A DNA stretch of 64,000 bases from Bacteroidota bacterium. Lineage in GTDB: Bacteria > Bacteroidota > Bacteroidia > Bacteroidales > P3. Both the position numbers and the translations under genes were made by a program. The notes beneath the pieces are model-generated. The model was given only the letters and a program-made list of their open reading frames with translations, searched no databases and had not been told where the DNA came from. Below are positions 33,417-41,914 of the stretch, piece by piece. The DNA lies in NCBI GenBank assembly GCA_017860275.1, contig JAFNAQ010000002.1, forward strand, positions 57,089-121,088, in the 5' to 3' direction. Every line of letters begins with the position of its first letter. The stretch's first letter is position 1.

Positions 33417-34406
33417 TTATTTTAGATGATGTTTCTTGTATGAGAAATATATAAATCCAAATAATCCAAGCACAAGTGAGCCTATTTGAGAAACTATCCA
33501 CATTAACCAACCAGAGGCATAACCTATTGGTTTTAGTATTCCATATATTGCGAGAGATTCGGCAATAATTGCAGGGAATATGCCAATTCCTCCAGGAGTT
33601 ATTATTGGTCCTATTGCTCCAAATACAGTAATAATTATTGCAATCTTAAAGCTTAATAGCATAGTTTCTGGTAGACAAAGAAATATTATATATGTCCCTA
33701 AAATCCATAAAGCCCAAATTAGTAGAGAATTAAATATGAATAGTAGAGGGTTCTCTAATTTTAATATTGATTTCATCCCTTGTAGAAGTCCCAATATTAT
33801 ATCTTTTATTTTGATGAAAATCTTAGTGTGTGAAATCTTTTTCCTTAATAATAATATAAAGAATACAAATAATGATAAGCCAATGATAAAATATATTGCA
33901 AATGTTTTTAGGTTGTCAAAATTGATTTTATCCCTGAAATTATCGTAAATATAATCCTTGAATAAGTCAAATTGAAATACAAATGCGAAAAATAAAATTA
34001 ATGCGAATAATATTGTATCTACTGCTCTTTCAATGATTACAGTGCCTGCTGCTTTTTCAAAAGGTATATTTTGATTTGTTCTAAGCAATCCACAGCGTGC
34101 GACCTCTCCTAAACGTGGAACTGCTAGATTAGCTAAATATCCACACATAACTGAAAGAAAGACAGGTGTGAGTTTGGGTTTATAACCCAGTGGAGATAAT
34201 AACTGGCGCCAACGTATGGCACGAATATAGTGACTAAGGATATTAATTAACACAGCAACAGCAAACCAAAAATAGTTTGCATTTGTGAATGAAGAAAATA
34301 ATTGTTCTAATTCATCTTTGGATAGTTTCGCTATAAACCACCAAATAAATCCTACGCCCAAGGCAAAGAATATAATAATCCTTATTGCTGGCTTTAGATA
34401 TCTCAC
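33417..34406 (-). CDS. Lysylphosphatidylglycerol synthase-type membrane protein (UPF0104)
   Basis: 329 aa with about eight transmembrane helices and the family motifs LSHYIRAIRWRQLLSPLGYKP, CGYLANLAVPRLGEVARCGLL and FGAIGPIITPGGIGIFPAIIAE. These are the membrane (flippase-like) part of the MprF/UPF0104 family; the catalytic aminoacyl-transfer domain is absent. Related proteins export lipids or lipid-linked sugars, but the role here is unassigned. It overlaps panD by one base and is followed by rfaE2, a conserved-looking neighbour pair. Confidence 0.85.
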   Translation of the reverse strand: MRYLKPAIRIIIFFALGVGFIWWFIAKLSKDELEQLFSSFTNANYFWFAVAVLINILSHYIRAIRWRQLLSPLGYKPKLTPVFLSVMCGYLANLAVPRLGEVARCGLLRTNQNIPFEKAAGTVIIERAVDTILFALILFFAFVFQFDLFKDYIYDNFRDKINFDNLKTFAIYFIIGLSLFVFFILLLRKKISHTKIFIKIKDIILGLLQGMKSILKLENPLLFIFNSLLIWALWILGTYIIFLCLPETMLLSFKIAIIITVFGAIGPIITPGGIGIFPAIIAESLAIYGILKPIGYASGWLMWIVSQIGSLVLGLFGFIYFSYKKHHLK

Positions 34407-34750
34407 TATCTAAGTTTATTGTTTTCTGGGAAAATTACTGTTGGTGCAAATGTCTTTGCTTCTTCAAAATCCATTGATGCATAAGATACAATAATAACTA
34501 AGTCTCCAACTTGAACCTTTCGAGCTGCTGCTCCGTTGATTCCTATAACTCCAGAGCCTCTTTCTCCTTTTATTATATATGTGTCGAAACGTTCCCCATT
34601 ATTTATATCAAATATATAAACTCTTTCGTTCTCAATTAAATTTGCTGCGTCCATTAAATCTTCATCAATTGTAATCGATCCGATATAATTCAATTCAGCA
34701 TGAGTAACGATTGCTCTATGTATTTTTGATTTAAAAACTTCAATATTCAT
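34406..34750 (-). CDS. panD: Aspartate 1-decarboxylase
   Basis: 114 aa pyruvoyl enzyme precursor. It has the autocleavage site YIGSITID (Gly-Ser near 23-24), [17 protein letters not shown], and [20 protein letters not shown]. It makes beta-alanine for pantothenate in the cytoplasm. coaD, a later CoA-pathway gene, lies at 61.9 kb. It is first in an operon with the UPF0104 protein, rfaE2 and the pentapeptide gene, with a promoter box upstream. Confidence 0.96.
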   Translation of the reverse strand: MNIEVFKSKIHRAIVTHAELNYIGSITIDEDLMDAANLIENERVYIFDINNGERFDTYIIKGERGSGVIGINGAAARKVQVGDLVIIVSYASMDFEEAKTFAPTVIFPENNKLR

Positions 34751-34776
34751 TTATCAATAGTTTTTGATTTGAGAGT

Positions 34777-34785
34777 GCAAAATTA
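34777..34785 (-). promoter_or_regulatory. Promoter -7 box for the panD operon
   Basis: TAATTTTGC on the minus strand, 26 bases before the panD ATG. Confidence 0.55.
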
Positions 34786-34812
34786 TAAATAAAAACTTAA
34801 CTGACTATCTTT

Positions 34813-35484
34813 TTATTGAAAAAGTGGATAAAACTCTTTGAAAGAAATATAACTCATCCATATTGAAAATGCTAAGAAGCCTGATGCCCAAACAAATGCA
34901 GGTATTTTTGTAAGTTTAGCCATATTTGTTGCATCTCCTGCTTTTTTACTGTCAAAGATAGAAATTTTCAAAAGGATTGAGCATCCAAAAATATTTTCTA
35001 GACTAATCAATAGGCCAAGTATTAACAATATATAGCTACTGTAATTTATTATTGCATTAGGTATTAGTATAAGTCCAAAATTAATTGATGCAAATGCAAT
35101 TGTCCAAATAATACCATAAGTATTTCTAATCCAAAAAATAAGAGACAAACATGATATGATTAATAATGCCCAAAAGATATATTGATTCCAAGTTTTTCCT
35201 ATTGAATAGAATATGAAATATGAAAAAATAGCACAGAAAAGATAGCCGGCAGAGGCTATAAGAAAAGATTTAAAACTTCCTTTAGAAGATGTGGAGCATG
35301 ATCCAGATGCATTATCATTGAGTTTTATTTTTCCTACTTTCCCTCCCAATATTATTGCAATTATTGCATGTCCTAATTCATGTATAAGTGTATTCAATGA
35401 ACGAAACACAACTCCAATTGTCTCAAATCTTGAGATAATGATTATTAATGCTATGACTATATATAAAAATATCTTACTTGGCAT
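34813..35484 (-). CDS. M50B-type intramembrane metallopeptidase
   Basis: 223 aa from the ATG at 35484 (MPSKIFLYIVIALIIIISR); a longer frame to 35535 would lie deeper in aroE. The zinc motif HELGH in LNTLIHELGHAIIAIILGGKVG, followed by the typical soluble loop and five or so transmembrane helices, fits the M50B family. A late acidic metal ligand is not obvious. M50B peptidases cleave within membranes, often anti-sigma factors. It overlaps the 3' end of aroE by 11 bases, so the genes are coupled. Confidence 0.72.
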   Translation of the reverse strand: MPSKIFLYIVIALIIIISRFETIGVVFRSLNTLIHELGHAIIAIILGGKVGKIKLNDNASGSCSTSSKGSFKSFLIASAGYLFCAIFSYFIFYSIGKTWNQYIFWALLIISCLSLIFWIRNTYGIIWTIAFASINFGLILIPNAIINYSSYILLILGLLISLENIFGCSILLKISIFDSKKAGDATNMAKLTKIPAFVWASGFLAFSIWMSYISFKEFYPLFQ

Positions 35485-36223
35485 TCCAAATCCTCCATGC
35501 TTCTTCGGCCTGATAACAAAGCATATCAAAACCATTTATTGTTTTAGCTCCTTTAGCTTTTGCAAGCTTCATAAATATTGTCTGTGAAGGATTGTATATC
35601 AAATCAAAAATTATATGAGAAGGTGTTATGTAGTCAATATTTATGTTTGGAACTTCTTCAAGGAAAGGATGCATCCCAAGAGGTGTAGTATTTATTATTA
35701 ATTTATATGATTCTAAAATAGATTTGTCAATTTGATTGTAGCTTAATATATTATTGTTTTTAGGGTGTCTACTTACAAATTTAAAATCAATTCCATTTTT
35801 TTTTAATACATAACTTACTGCTTTAGATGCTCCTCCTGTACCCAAAATTAAAGCCTTTACTTTCATGTTGCTAATATTATCAAATAATGACCTATCAAAA
35901 CCTACAATATCTGAATTATATCCTTTAAGTACTGTCTTGTTTTTATCCGTAATAACTTTTACAACATTTATAGCTCCAATTTCTTTTGCATTAGTGTCAA
36001 GCTCATCGCAATAGGGTATGATTTTCTCTTTATAAGGCATAGTTATACAGAAACCTGTTAACTCTCTTGAAAGATTTGAAATAAAATAATCCAAATCTAT
36101 AACCTCAATATTTTTGAATATACAATCCGTTATTCCTTCTCTTAGGAATTTCTCTCTAAAATAACTTTCAGAAAATGAATGGGATAGGGGATAACCGATT
36201 AGTCCAAAATTTTTAGTTAGCAC
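35474..36223 (-). CDS. aroE: Shikimate dehydrogenase
   Basis: About 249 aa. The N-terminus FGLIGYPLSHSFSESYF has the shikimate-binding SxS motif. Next come TMPYKEKIIPYCDELD (catalytic Lys and Asp) and a Rossmann segment ALILGTGGASKAVSYVLKK with VSRHPKNN. The GTG at 36223 is chosen because it yields MLTKNFGLIGYP, as in homologues, and overlaps the dedA stop by 11 bases. An alternative GTG at 36253 adds ten Lys-rich residues. It reduces 3-dehydroshikimate to shikimate. Confidence 0.93.
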   Translation of the reverse strand: MLTKNFGLIGYPLSHSFSESYFREKFLREGITDCIFKNIEVIDLDYFISNLSRELTGFCITMPYKEKIIPYCDELDTNAKEIGAINVVKVITDKNKTVLKGYNSDIVGFDRSLFDNISNMKVKALILGTGGASKAVSYVLKKNGIDFKFVSRHPKNNNILSYNQIDKSILESYKLIINTTPLGMHPFLEEVPNINIDYITPSHIIFDLIYNPSQTIFMKLAKAKGAKTINGFDMLCYQAEEAWRIWNAK

Positions 36224-36965
36224 TTTTTGATTTTTTCTTTTTAATAAAGCCACTATAAATTAAGTATATAATAAATAATATACCTAATACTAACATTAAA
36301 TATGAAAGCTCTTTATTGTACTTATCAATAATTGAAGATTGTCCATGCGCAATATATCCTAATAAAGCCAAAACTATATTCCAAACTCCAGCTCCAAGAG
36401 TTGTAAATATTAGAAAAGGGATTAATTTCATTTTTGCTAAGCCAGCAGGGATTGAAATTAATTGACGAATACCTGGTACTAATCTGCCAATAAATGTAGA
36501 ACTCCTTCCATGTTTTACAAAATAATCTTCGGCTTGTTGAACTTTTTTACTGCTTAAAAGACACATCCTTCCAAATTTTGATTCTGAAAATTTGTGAATA
36601 ATTGGACGTCCCAACCATAATGCAAGATAATAGTTGATTAAAGCACCAAGGATTGCTCCAATTGTAGAAAATAAAATAACCAAATAAATATTTAAATCAC
36701 TATTAGGTTGACTTGCTTTGTAAGCAGCTGGAGGAACAACTACTTCTGAAGGAAAGGGGATAAATGAACTTTCCACTGTCATTAAAAGCGTAATTGTACC
36801 ATAGTTCATATTATCCATATACCAAGAAACAACTTTTTCTACTGTGGATTCTTCTTTATTTGGTTTTACTTCACTATGATTCTGATTAATAGTTTGAGAG
36901 TTCAAAAATGTTTGGGAAGCAAATATCGCAATTAATAAAAAGGAGATAAATTTAATCTTATTCAT
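36213..36965 (-). CDS. DedA family membrane protein
   Basis: 250 aa. It has an N-terminal hydrophobic segment resembling a signal peptide (about 1-22), then a DedA/VTT (SNARE-associated) domain: ESSFIPFPSEVVVPPAAYKA, GALINYYLALWLGR, FVKHGRSSTFIGRLVPGIRQLISIPAGLAKM and two final helices. DedA proteins support membrane homeostasis, and some recycle undecaprenyl phosphate or other lipids. The N-terminal extension with a signal-like helix is longer than in E. coli family members. It sits 11 bases after the TPR gene, so they probably share one transcript. Confidence 0.88.
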   Translation of the reverse strand: MNKIKFISFLLIAIFASQTFLNSQTINQNHSEVKPNKEESTVEKVVSWYMDNMNYGTITLLMTVESSFIPFPSEVVVPPAAYKASQPNSDLNIYLVILFSTIGAILGALINYYLALWLGRPIIHKFSESKFGRMCLLSSKKVQQAEDYFVKHGRSSTFIGRLVPGIRQLISIPAGLAKMKLIPFLIFTTLGAGVWNIVLALLGYIAHGQSSIIDKYNKELSYLMLVLGILFIIYLIYSGFIKKKKSKSAN

Positions 36966-36976
36966 GTTTTTAATAT

Positions 36977-38395
36977 TTATTCGTTAATATAAGTTTTTAT
37001 TAATGATTCATATTCTGGATTTTCGAGAATAGAGGGGCAATTTTGTTTTAGCATATCGTAAGTGACATCATTATTTAATAAAAATTGGAATAGATATTCA
37101 CTAACATATTTTTGAAGATAAGGCTCTCTTGAAGAAAGTTCAATAAGAGCAAGATGTATTTGTGGCTCTTCAAAATTATATTTTTCAATTGTTTCTTGAA
37201 GAAGGTGAATAGCATCCATCGATCTATTATTTTCAGCCATCATCAAAGCCCAATTAACTGTAACTATAGCTAATTCAAATCCTTCATCATATAGGGTTTG
37301 ATACATTTCTTCTCCTTCCTCTATACGATTTTCTTTATAAAGCATTTCTGCATAAGCTAATCGATAATGGACATTGCTTGGATCTAATTCTAGGGCTTGT
37401 TTTACGTATGGTTCGGCAGATGCAAAATCATTTAATTCAAAGTAACACATACCTACACCCATCCAAGCGTCATAATTATTCTTATCCCTTTTTATACATT
37501 CCTTATAATAGATAGCAGCAGTAGTCCAATTATTTTGTTTTTCATAAGCTTGACCTAATGTGAAGTATATAATAGGTTCGTCTTGGGTTAGTTTTATTGC
37601 TTCATGTAGAGTTGCAATGCCCTCTTGAAAGTTTTCTAATGAAATTTGAGATTGTCCTTTATATAAATGAGCTGTAAAGTTTTTTTCATCAATCGCTATA
37701 CATAAATCTAAGGCCGTTATTGCATCAAAATAATTCTCGTTCTGATATAACATTAATCCGTATGTTAACCAGTTTTGAACTGAATACGGATTATTTAAGC
37801 ATAATTGTTTCAGAAATTTAATATGATTATAAGTATCACTCGCAAATTGAGAACAAAATGTAAGAGATTGCAAAGCTGTTTCATTTGTTGGATCAATAGC
37901 TAATGTTCTTTCAAATATTTTAACAGCCTCATCATGTTCTCCATTAATCATTAATTCTTGACCTAGAGCAAGAAATACCTCTAAATCTTCTTCGTTTTCA
38001 GCACAATGTTTTAGAGTTTGAATTGACTTTTCAGAGTCTCCTGCTTGTGAATATAGAATACCTAAAGCAAAAAGAATATCTGTGTCGTGAGGAAGAAGTA
38101 TCTCGTATTGATGTAAATAATCAATAGCTTCAACATAGTTTTTTATCAGTGCTATGTATTGAGCATTTCTTACAATAATTTCTGTATCGTTAGGGTACAA
38201 ACTCAAGGATAATTCAATAGCCTTACCTAATTTTTCATTATCCTCTATAGAAAAATAATAATCTATTATTTCAAGGAGTTCTTCTGTATCAAAAAAACCA
38301 CCTCCCAATGATGAGAGGTAGTCATTAAATTTTATAATACTTTTTTTTGTGTTTTCGTCTAAATCTTCAAATTCTTCCAATTCGCCACTATTCAT
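36977..38395 (-). CDS. Tetratricopeptide-repeat protein
   Basis: 472 aa, soluble, no signal peptide. About ten TPR units run from about residue 60 to 400 (for example ALGILYSQAGDSEKSIQTLKHC, VKIFERTLAIDPTNETALQ, AAIYYKECIKRDKNNYDAWMGVG and PYVKQALELDPSNVHYRLAYAEMLYK). TPR superhelices serve as protein-interaction scaffolds. It is upstream of DedA and AroE on the same strand. I see no catalytic domain. Confidence 0.88.
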   Translation of the reverse strand: MNSGELEEFEDLDENTKKSIIKFNDYLSSLGGGFFDTEELLEIIDYYFSIEDNEKLGKAIELSLSLYPNDTEIIVRNAQYIALIKNYVEAIDYLHQYEILLPHDTDILFALGILYSQAGDSEKSIQTLKHCAENEEDLEVFLALGQELMINGEHDEAVKIFERTLAIDPTNETALQSLTFCSQFASDTYNHIKFLKQLCLNNPYSVQNWLTYGLMLYQNENYFDAITALDLCIAIDEKNFTAHLYKGQSQISLENFQEGIATLHEAIKLTQDEPIIYFTLGQAYEKQNNWTTAAIYYKECIKRDKNNYDAWMGVGMCYFELNDFASAEPYVKQALELDPSNVHYRLAYAEMLYKENRIEEGEEMYQTLYDEGFELAIVTVNWALMMAENNRSMDAIHLLQETIEKYNFEEPQIHLALIELSSREPYLQKYVSEYLFQFLLNNDVTYDMLKQNCPSILENPEYESLIKTYINE

Positions 38396-38426
38396 TACTT
38401 AAACTAATTAATTAATACTTGTCAGA

Positions 38427-39854
38427 TTAGAAACGTAATTCTCGAGGAATCATTGCAACTCTATGAAGTTTATTGTTTTTGAAGATAATATAAACATTGC
38501 CCATATAAAACCAATGACGATTTGAACCATCAAAGTTTGTAAGAACTTCTCTTTCTGGTTTATTCCATGACATATCAGCCATATCCATAGTCATATTTGG
38601 AATAAGTTCTTTTTGAAGTATTGCGTAATATGAAGTTGTATATGTATCCTTATATTTTAAGATTTTCTCACCATCAACCATTGACTTCTCAAAAGTAAGT
38701 TTGTCCCCCATATTATAATCGGCAGGCACATAAAATTTTCTCCCTTTTTTGTTTCTCATAAGCATTTGAAACTTTCCATCTTTTACTAGAAAATCAATAC
38801 ATTGAAATATATCTCCTCTTCTAATTGTAAGAGGTGTTTTTCTCTTATTGTCAATAACTGTCATCGAATATTTCTCGCCTCTGTATACAAATTCTTTATG
38901 AAGATATTTTTCTTTTGTCTTTCTTAGAAATGATTCTACAACAAAAGGAAAATCTCCTCTTTTTGAAATAACAGGATATTTATAATAAACTGTGTCTCTT
39001 GAACCAGGTACAATAAGTTTTAGATATACATTTGTTAAACCTTCTGCATCATGCGCCCAGTCAGCAACAACAAACGTTTTGCCTTTTAATTGTTTTGCTT
39101 TTCCTATAGGTAGATCTGCAAAAGAATATTTACGACTATCGTCATCATAGTTAAATAATCTAGTGCCGTTGAATAATCTGGAGTATGTATCCTCAGTAAC
39201 TATTGGTAAGGTTATCTTTTGTCCAACTAGATTCTTTGGTATATATGAATAGTTAGAGTTTGTATCGTATTTTACAATGCTCAAGTCATCATTTATATAT
39301 TTACCTTTAGGGTATTCATTCTTATTTGCATTAAAATAAGACATAGGAATAAATGGAAAATTGTAATTATTCCAAAATCCAGTATAATTATAGAATACAG
39401 TATCTTCACTATTTCCAACAACTAATTTTATAAAGTTGTATTGAAGACTTCTGTAATTTTGTTTATCTAACTCTGCATAAAAAACTTTATCAAATGCAAT
39501 CTTATCTACTATATAATCAACGACAACAAACCAAGATTTCTCCATTTTAGCTAGCGTAGCCTTATCCATTCTTTTCAGTTTGTAGTAAGTGATTCCAGAA
39601 TTGTCATTTTCTTCAGGTTCTGCAATTTCTCCAACAAAGAAATTTTGACCTATAGTATCTGAAATTTTTGGAAGATATAGAGTTTGATTTTTTAAAGTAT
39701 ATGGTTTAGTCATAAACTTTATATGATTATAATAATCGGAATAATCAAAATCGGGTAAGATTTTATCAATATTTGGTTGAGCAAAACTTATTGCAGGAAG
39801 ACTAAAAGCTATTATTAAAAGGGCCTTAAATTGAACTTTTAAATTCATATTCAT
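38427..39854 (-). CDS. Secreted protein of unknown function with internal duplication
   Basis: 475 aa from the ATG at 39854; a longer frame exists but is cut by the promoter box at 39882. The signal peptide is about 1-25 (LLIIAFSLPAISFAQ). Two similar blocks are visible: KLVVGNSEDTVFYNY...NFPFIPMSYF in the first half and KLIVPGSRDTVYYKY...DFPFVVESFL in the second. The pattern looks like tandem beta-sandwich domains. I recognise no family or catalytic motif. It is transcribed away from trmD and toward the TPR gene. Confidence 0.65.
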   Translation of the reverse strand: MNMNLKVQFKALLIIAFSLPAISFAQPNIDKILPDFDYSDYYNHIKFMTKPYTLKNQTLYLPKISDTIGQNFFVGEIAEPEENDNSGITYYKLKRMDKATLAKMEKSWFVVVDYIVDKIAFDKVFYAELDKQNYRSLQYNFIKLVVGNSEDTVFYNYTGFWNNYNFPFIPMSYFNANKNEYPKGKYINDDLSIVKYDTNSNYSYIPKNLVGQKITLPIVTEDTYSRLFNGTRLFNYDDDSRKYSFADLPIGKAKQLKGKTFVVADWAHDAEGLTNVYLKLIVPGSRDTVYYKYPVISKRGDFPFVVESFLRKTKEKYLHKEFVYRGEKYSMTVIDNKRKTPLTIRRGDIFQCIDFLVKDGKFQMLMRNKKGRKFYVPADYNMGDKLTFEKSMVDGEKILKYKDTYTTSYYAILQKELIPNMTMDMADMSWNKPEREVLTNFDGSNRHWFYMGNVYIIFKNNKLHRVAMIPRELRF

Positions 39855-39881
39855 TATTATTTTAAATGCATAATTTAGAAA

Positions 39882-39890
39882 GCAAATATA
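39882..39890 (-). promoter_or_regulatory. Promoter -7 box for the 475-aa secreted protein
   Basis: TATATTTGC on the minus strand, 27 bases before the ATG at 39854, with CAAACAAAG upstream containing a TTTG-like -33 element. Confidence 0.6.
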
Positions 39891-39931
39891 CAAACTTTGT
39901 TTGAGATAAAAGAAAAAGATGTAATTTTTCT

Positions 39932-39940
39932 TAACTTTGC
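39932..39940 (+). promoter_or_regulatory. Promoter -7 box for trmD
   Basis: TAACTTTGC, 47 bases before ATG 39988. It lies on top of an alternative upstream start at 39937, arguing for the shorter protein. Confidence 0.6.
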
Positions 39941-39987
39941 AGGCTGTTATTGGAAATAAATACTATTACATACAAAACATTAATTTC

Positions 39988-40662
39988 ATGCATATAGATA
40001 TAATTACTTTATTCCCCGATTTATTTACAGGAATTTTTTCTCAGTCAATTCTTTCTAGAGCTCAAAAGAAGGGTATTGTAAGTGTTGAATTCCATGATCT
40101 TAGAGAGTATTCAGTAAATAAGTACAAGAGCGTTGACGATTATGCCTATGGAGGAGGAGCGGGGATGGTAATGCAGATTGAACCGATTGCAAATTGTTTA
40201 GAAGATTTGAAAAAGAAAAGAACATATGATGAGATAATTTATACAGCACCTGATGGAGAGAGACTAAATCAAAGTATTGCTAATGAGTTATCACTTAAAA
40301 ATAATCTTTGTTTTCTTTGCGGACATTATAAAGGGGTTGATGAAAGAGTTAGAGAACACTTAGTTACAAGAGAAATTTCAATAGGAGATTATGTTCTAAG
40401 TGGAGGAGAATTGGCCGCGGCAGTAATATCAGATGCAATAATAAGAGTGATTCCAGGTGTATTAAATGATGAAACATCAGCACTTTCAGATTCATTTCAA
40501 GCAAATTTAGTTTCACCTCCAGTTTATTCACGTCCAGCTGAATATAATGGCTGGAAAGTCCCAGATATTATTCTTTCAGGAAATACAAAGTTAATAGACG
40601 AGTGGAGTTTGGAACAATCTATAAAGAGAACAAAAGAGAGAAGACCTGAACTTTTAAAATAA
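39988..40662 (+). CDS. trmD: tRNA (guanine-N1)-methyltransferase
   Basis: 224 aa from ATG 39988 ([15 protein letters not shown]), the family-typical N-terminus. It is a SPOUT methyltransferase with the trefoil-knot signatures [18 protein letters not shown] and [17 protein letters not shown], and the SAM-binding segment [29 protein letters not shown]. It methylates G37 of tRNA to prevent frameshifting. It has its own promoter divergent from the secreted-protein gene. A separate promoter follows its stop, so the next gene may be independent. Confidence 0.96.
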   Translation: MHIDIITLFPDLFTGIFSQSILSRAQKKGIVSVEFHDLREYSVNKYKSVDDYAYGGGAGMVMQIEPIANCLEDLKKKRTYDEIIYTAPDGERLNQSIANELSLKNNLCFLCGHYKGVDERVREHLVTREISIGDYVLSGGELAAAVISDAIIRVIPGVLNDETSALSDSFQANLVSPPVYSRPAEYNGWKVPDIILSGNTKLIDEWSLEQSIKRTKERRPELLK

Positions 40663-40667
40663 ATTTA

Positions 40668-40676
40668 TATATTTGC
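40668..40676 (+). promoter_or_regulatory. Promoter -7 box for the 385-aa membrane protein
   Basis: TATATTTGC starts 6 bases after the trmD stop and ends 19 bases before the next ATG. Confidence 0.6.
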
Positions 40677-40695
40677 ATTTACTAAATCAATATTT

Positions 40696-41853
40696 ATGAA
40701 ACCAAGAGAATTATCAAAAACTTTATCATCTAACTGGTTCAAAAGATATAAAATCCCATATTTATTTTTATTAGCCGATAGCATTATACTCCTTCTAATA
40801 AGCTTCTTTATTGTTAAAGACTTAGCATCAGGGCTATTATTAAACTATTTCCCCAAAATTAATCCAATATTGATTACATTAATATTATTGATAATTATTA
40901 TTTTTAGATTTAATATCTCTTTGTTGATGTTTTCAAAACAAAGAGCAGGCTTATATCTTTCTATGTTCTATGTGTTCTTAGTATTATTCTTTGAAATGCA
41001 ATTTTTGAATATCAATACATCTCCAATGCATTATATTGGTAATACACTAATTAAATTCTTTGAAAAATTCTTATTTAAATTACCAAATTCCATAGATAAC
41101 ATCTTCGAAATATTTATGTCTGTGTATATTTATTATTTACCCCTTATCTTCTATGCTATATTACTATTGATGAGGGTTAAATTGAATACTAACGCAAGAT
41201 ACTTTGATATATTAACTGGGTTTTATGTTACCTCTTTATCAGATAAGTTAAAGATTACAGATATTATTTCATTTTCATTGCAGCTTCTTATTGCTATGTT
41301 TATTGGTTTGTTATCTGGTAACTTTTTATGGACATTTATTGTAATTCCTTTAATGATTTATAGTGCTCATTTTCTTTTTAAAAAAATTGAGATGACATTC
41401 CCTATCAAAAGGTCTACTAGAAATATATCTAGTATTCTGTTTATTTTCCTTCCTTTTTTTGTTGTTTATGGACAAATGCAACCTTATTTAGGTGTAATCT
41501 CATTGGTGCTATCTTTTGTGGTATCTCTTGTGTGGCTAACTATTCTTTCTAAAAATTGGATGAAATCATTGATTGTTGCCTTTTTCTCTTTCTTTCTTAT
41601 TCCTCTTTTTAGTCTAGGTTATAATCCATTTCTTTATTCTGAGTATGGTATTGTTTCAAAATGTATTCCGAACGAAGGTGAGAAGGTTTTCTTTGTTATT
41701 AAAGATAGTAAAGGGGATTTGGGTATAAGGGTTCGCTCTTCTCGTATTGTGAAACCTAAATATAAAGCGGTTAAATATATTGGCAATCATACGGTAGAAT
41801 TTACTGACTACAAGGATAAGACATATTATATTACGGATTATGATTTTGACTAA
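40696..41853 (+). CDS. Multi-pass membrane protein of unknown function
   Basis: 385 aa with about nine hydrophobic helices from residue 20 to 320, then a soluble C-terminal beta-rich domain (about 325-385: KVFFVIKDSKGDLGIRVRSS, YKAVKYIGNHTVEFTDYKDKTYYITD). I do not recognise the family. It has its own promoter just after trmD and a strong terminator, so it is expressed alone. Confidence 0.65.
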   Translation: MKPRELSKTLSSNWFKRYKIPYLFLLADSIILLLISFFIVKDLASGLLLNYFPKINPILITLILLIIIIFRFNISLLMFSKQRAGLYLSMFYVFLVLFFEMQFLNINTSPMHYIGNTLIKFFEKFLFKLPNSIDNIFEIFMSVYIYYLPLIFYAILLLMRVKLNTNARYFDILTGFYVTSLSDKLKITDIISFSLQLLIAMFIGLLSGNFLWTFIVIPLMIYSAHFLFKKIEMTFPIKRSTRNISSILFIFLPFFVVYGQMQPYLGVISLVLSFVVSLVWLTILSKNWMKSLIVAFFSFFLIPLFSLGYNPFLYSEYGIVSKCIPNEGEKVFFVIKDSKGDLGIRVRSSRIVKPKYKAVKYIGNHTVEFTDYKDKTYYITDYDFD

Positions 41854-41856
41854 TAG

Positions 41857-41894
41857 TAAGAAGGCTGGTTCATTAACTTGAACCAGCCTTCTTA
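41857..41894. terminator. Bidirectional terminator
   Basis: 16-bp perfect stem TAAGAAGGCTGGTTCA with loop TTAACT between the convergent membrane-protein gene and the S9 peptidase gene. The T-tract is weak on either side, but the stem is strong. Confidence 0.8.
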
Positions 41895-41914
41895 GTGTTT
41901 AGATAATGTTATTT

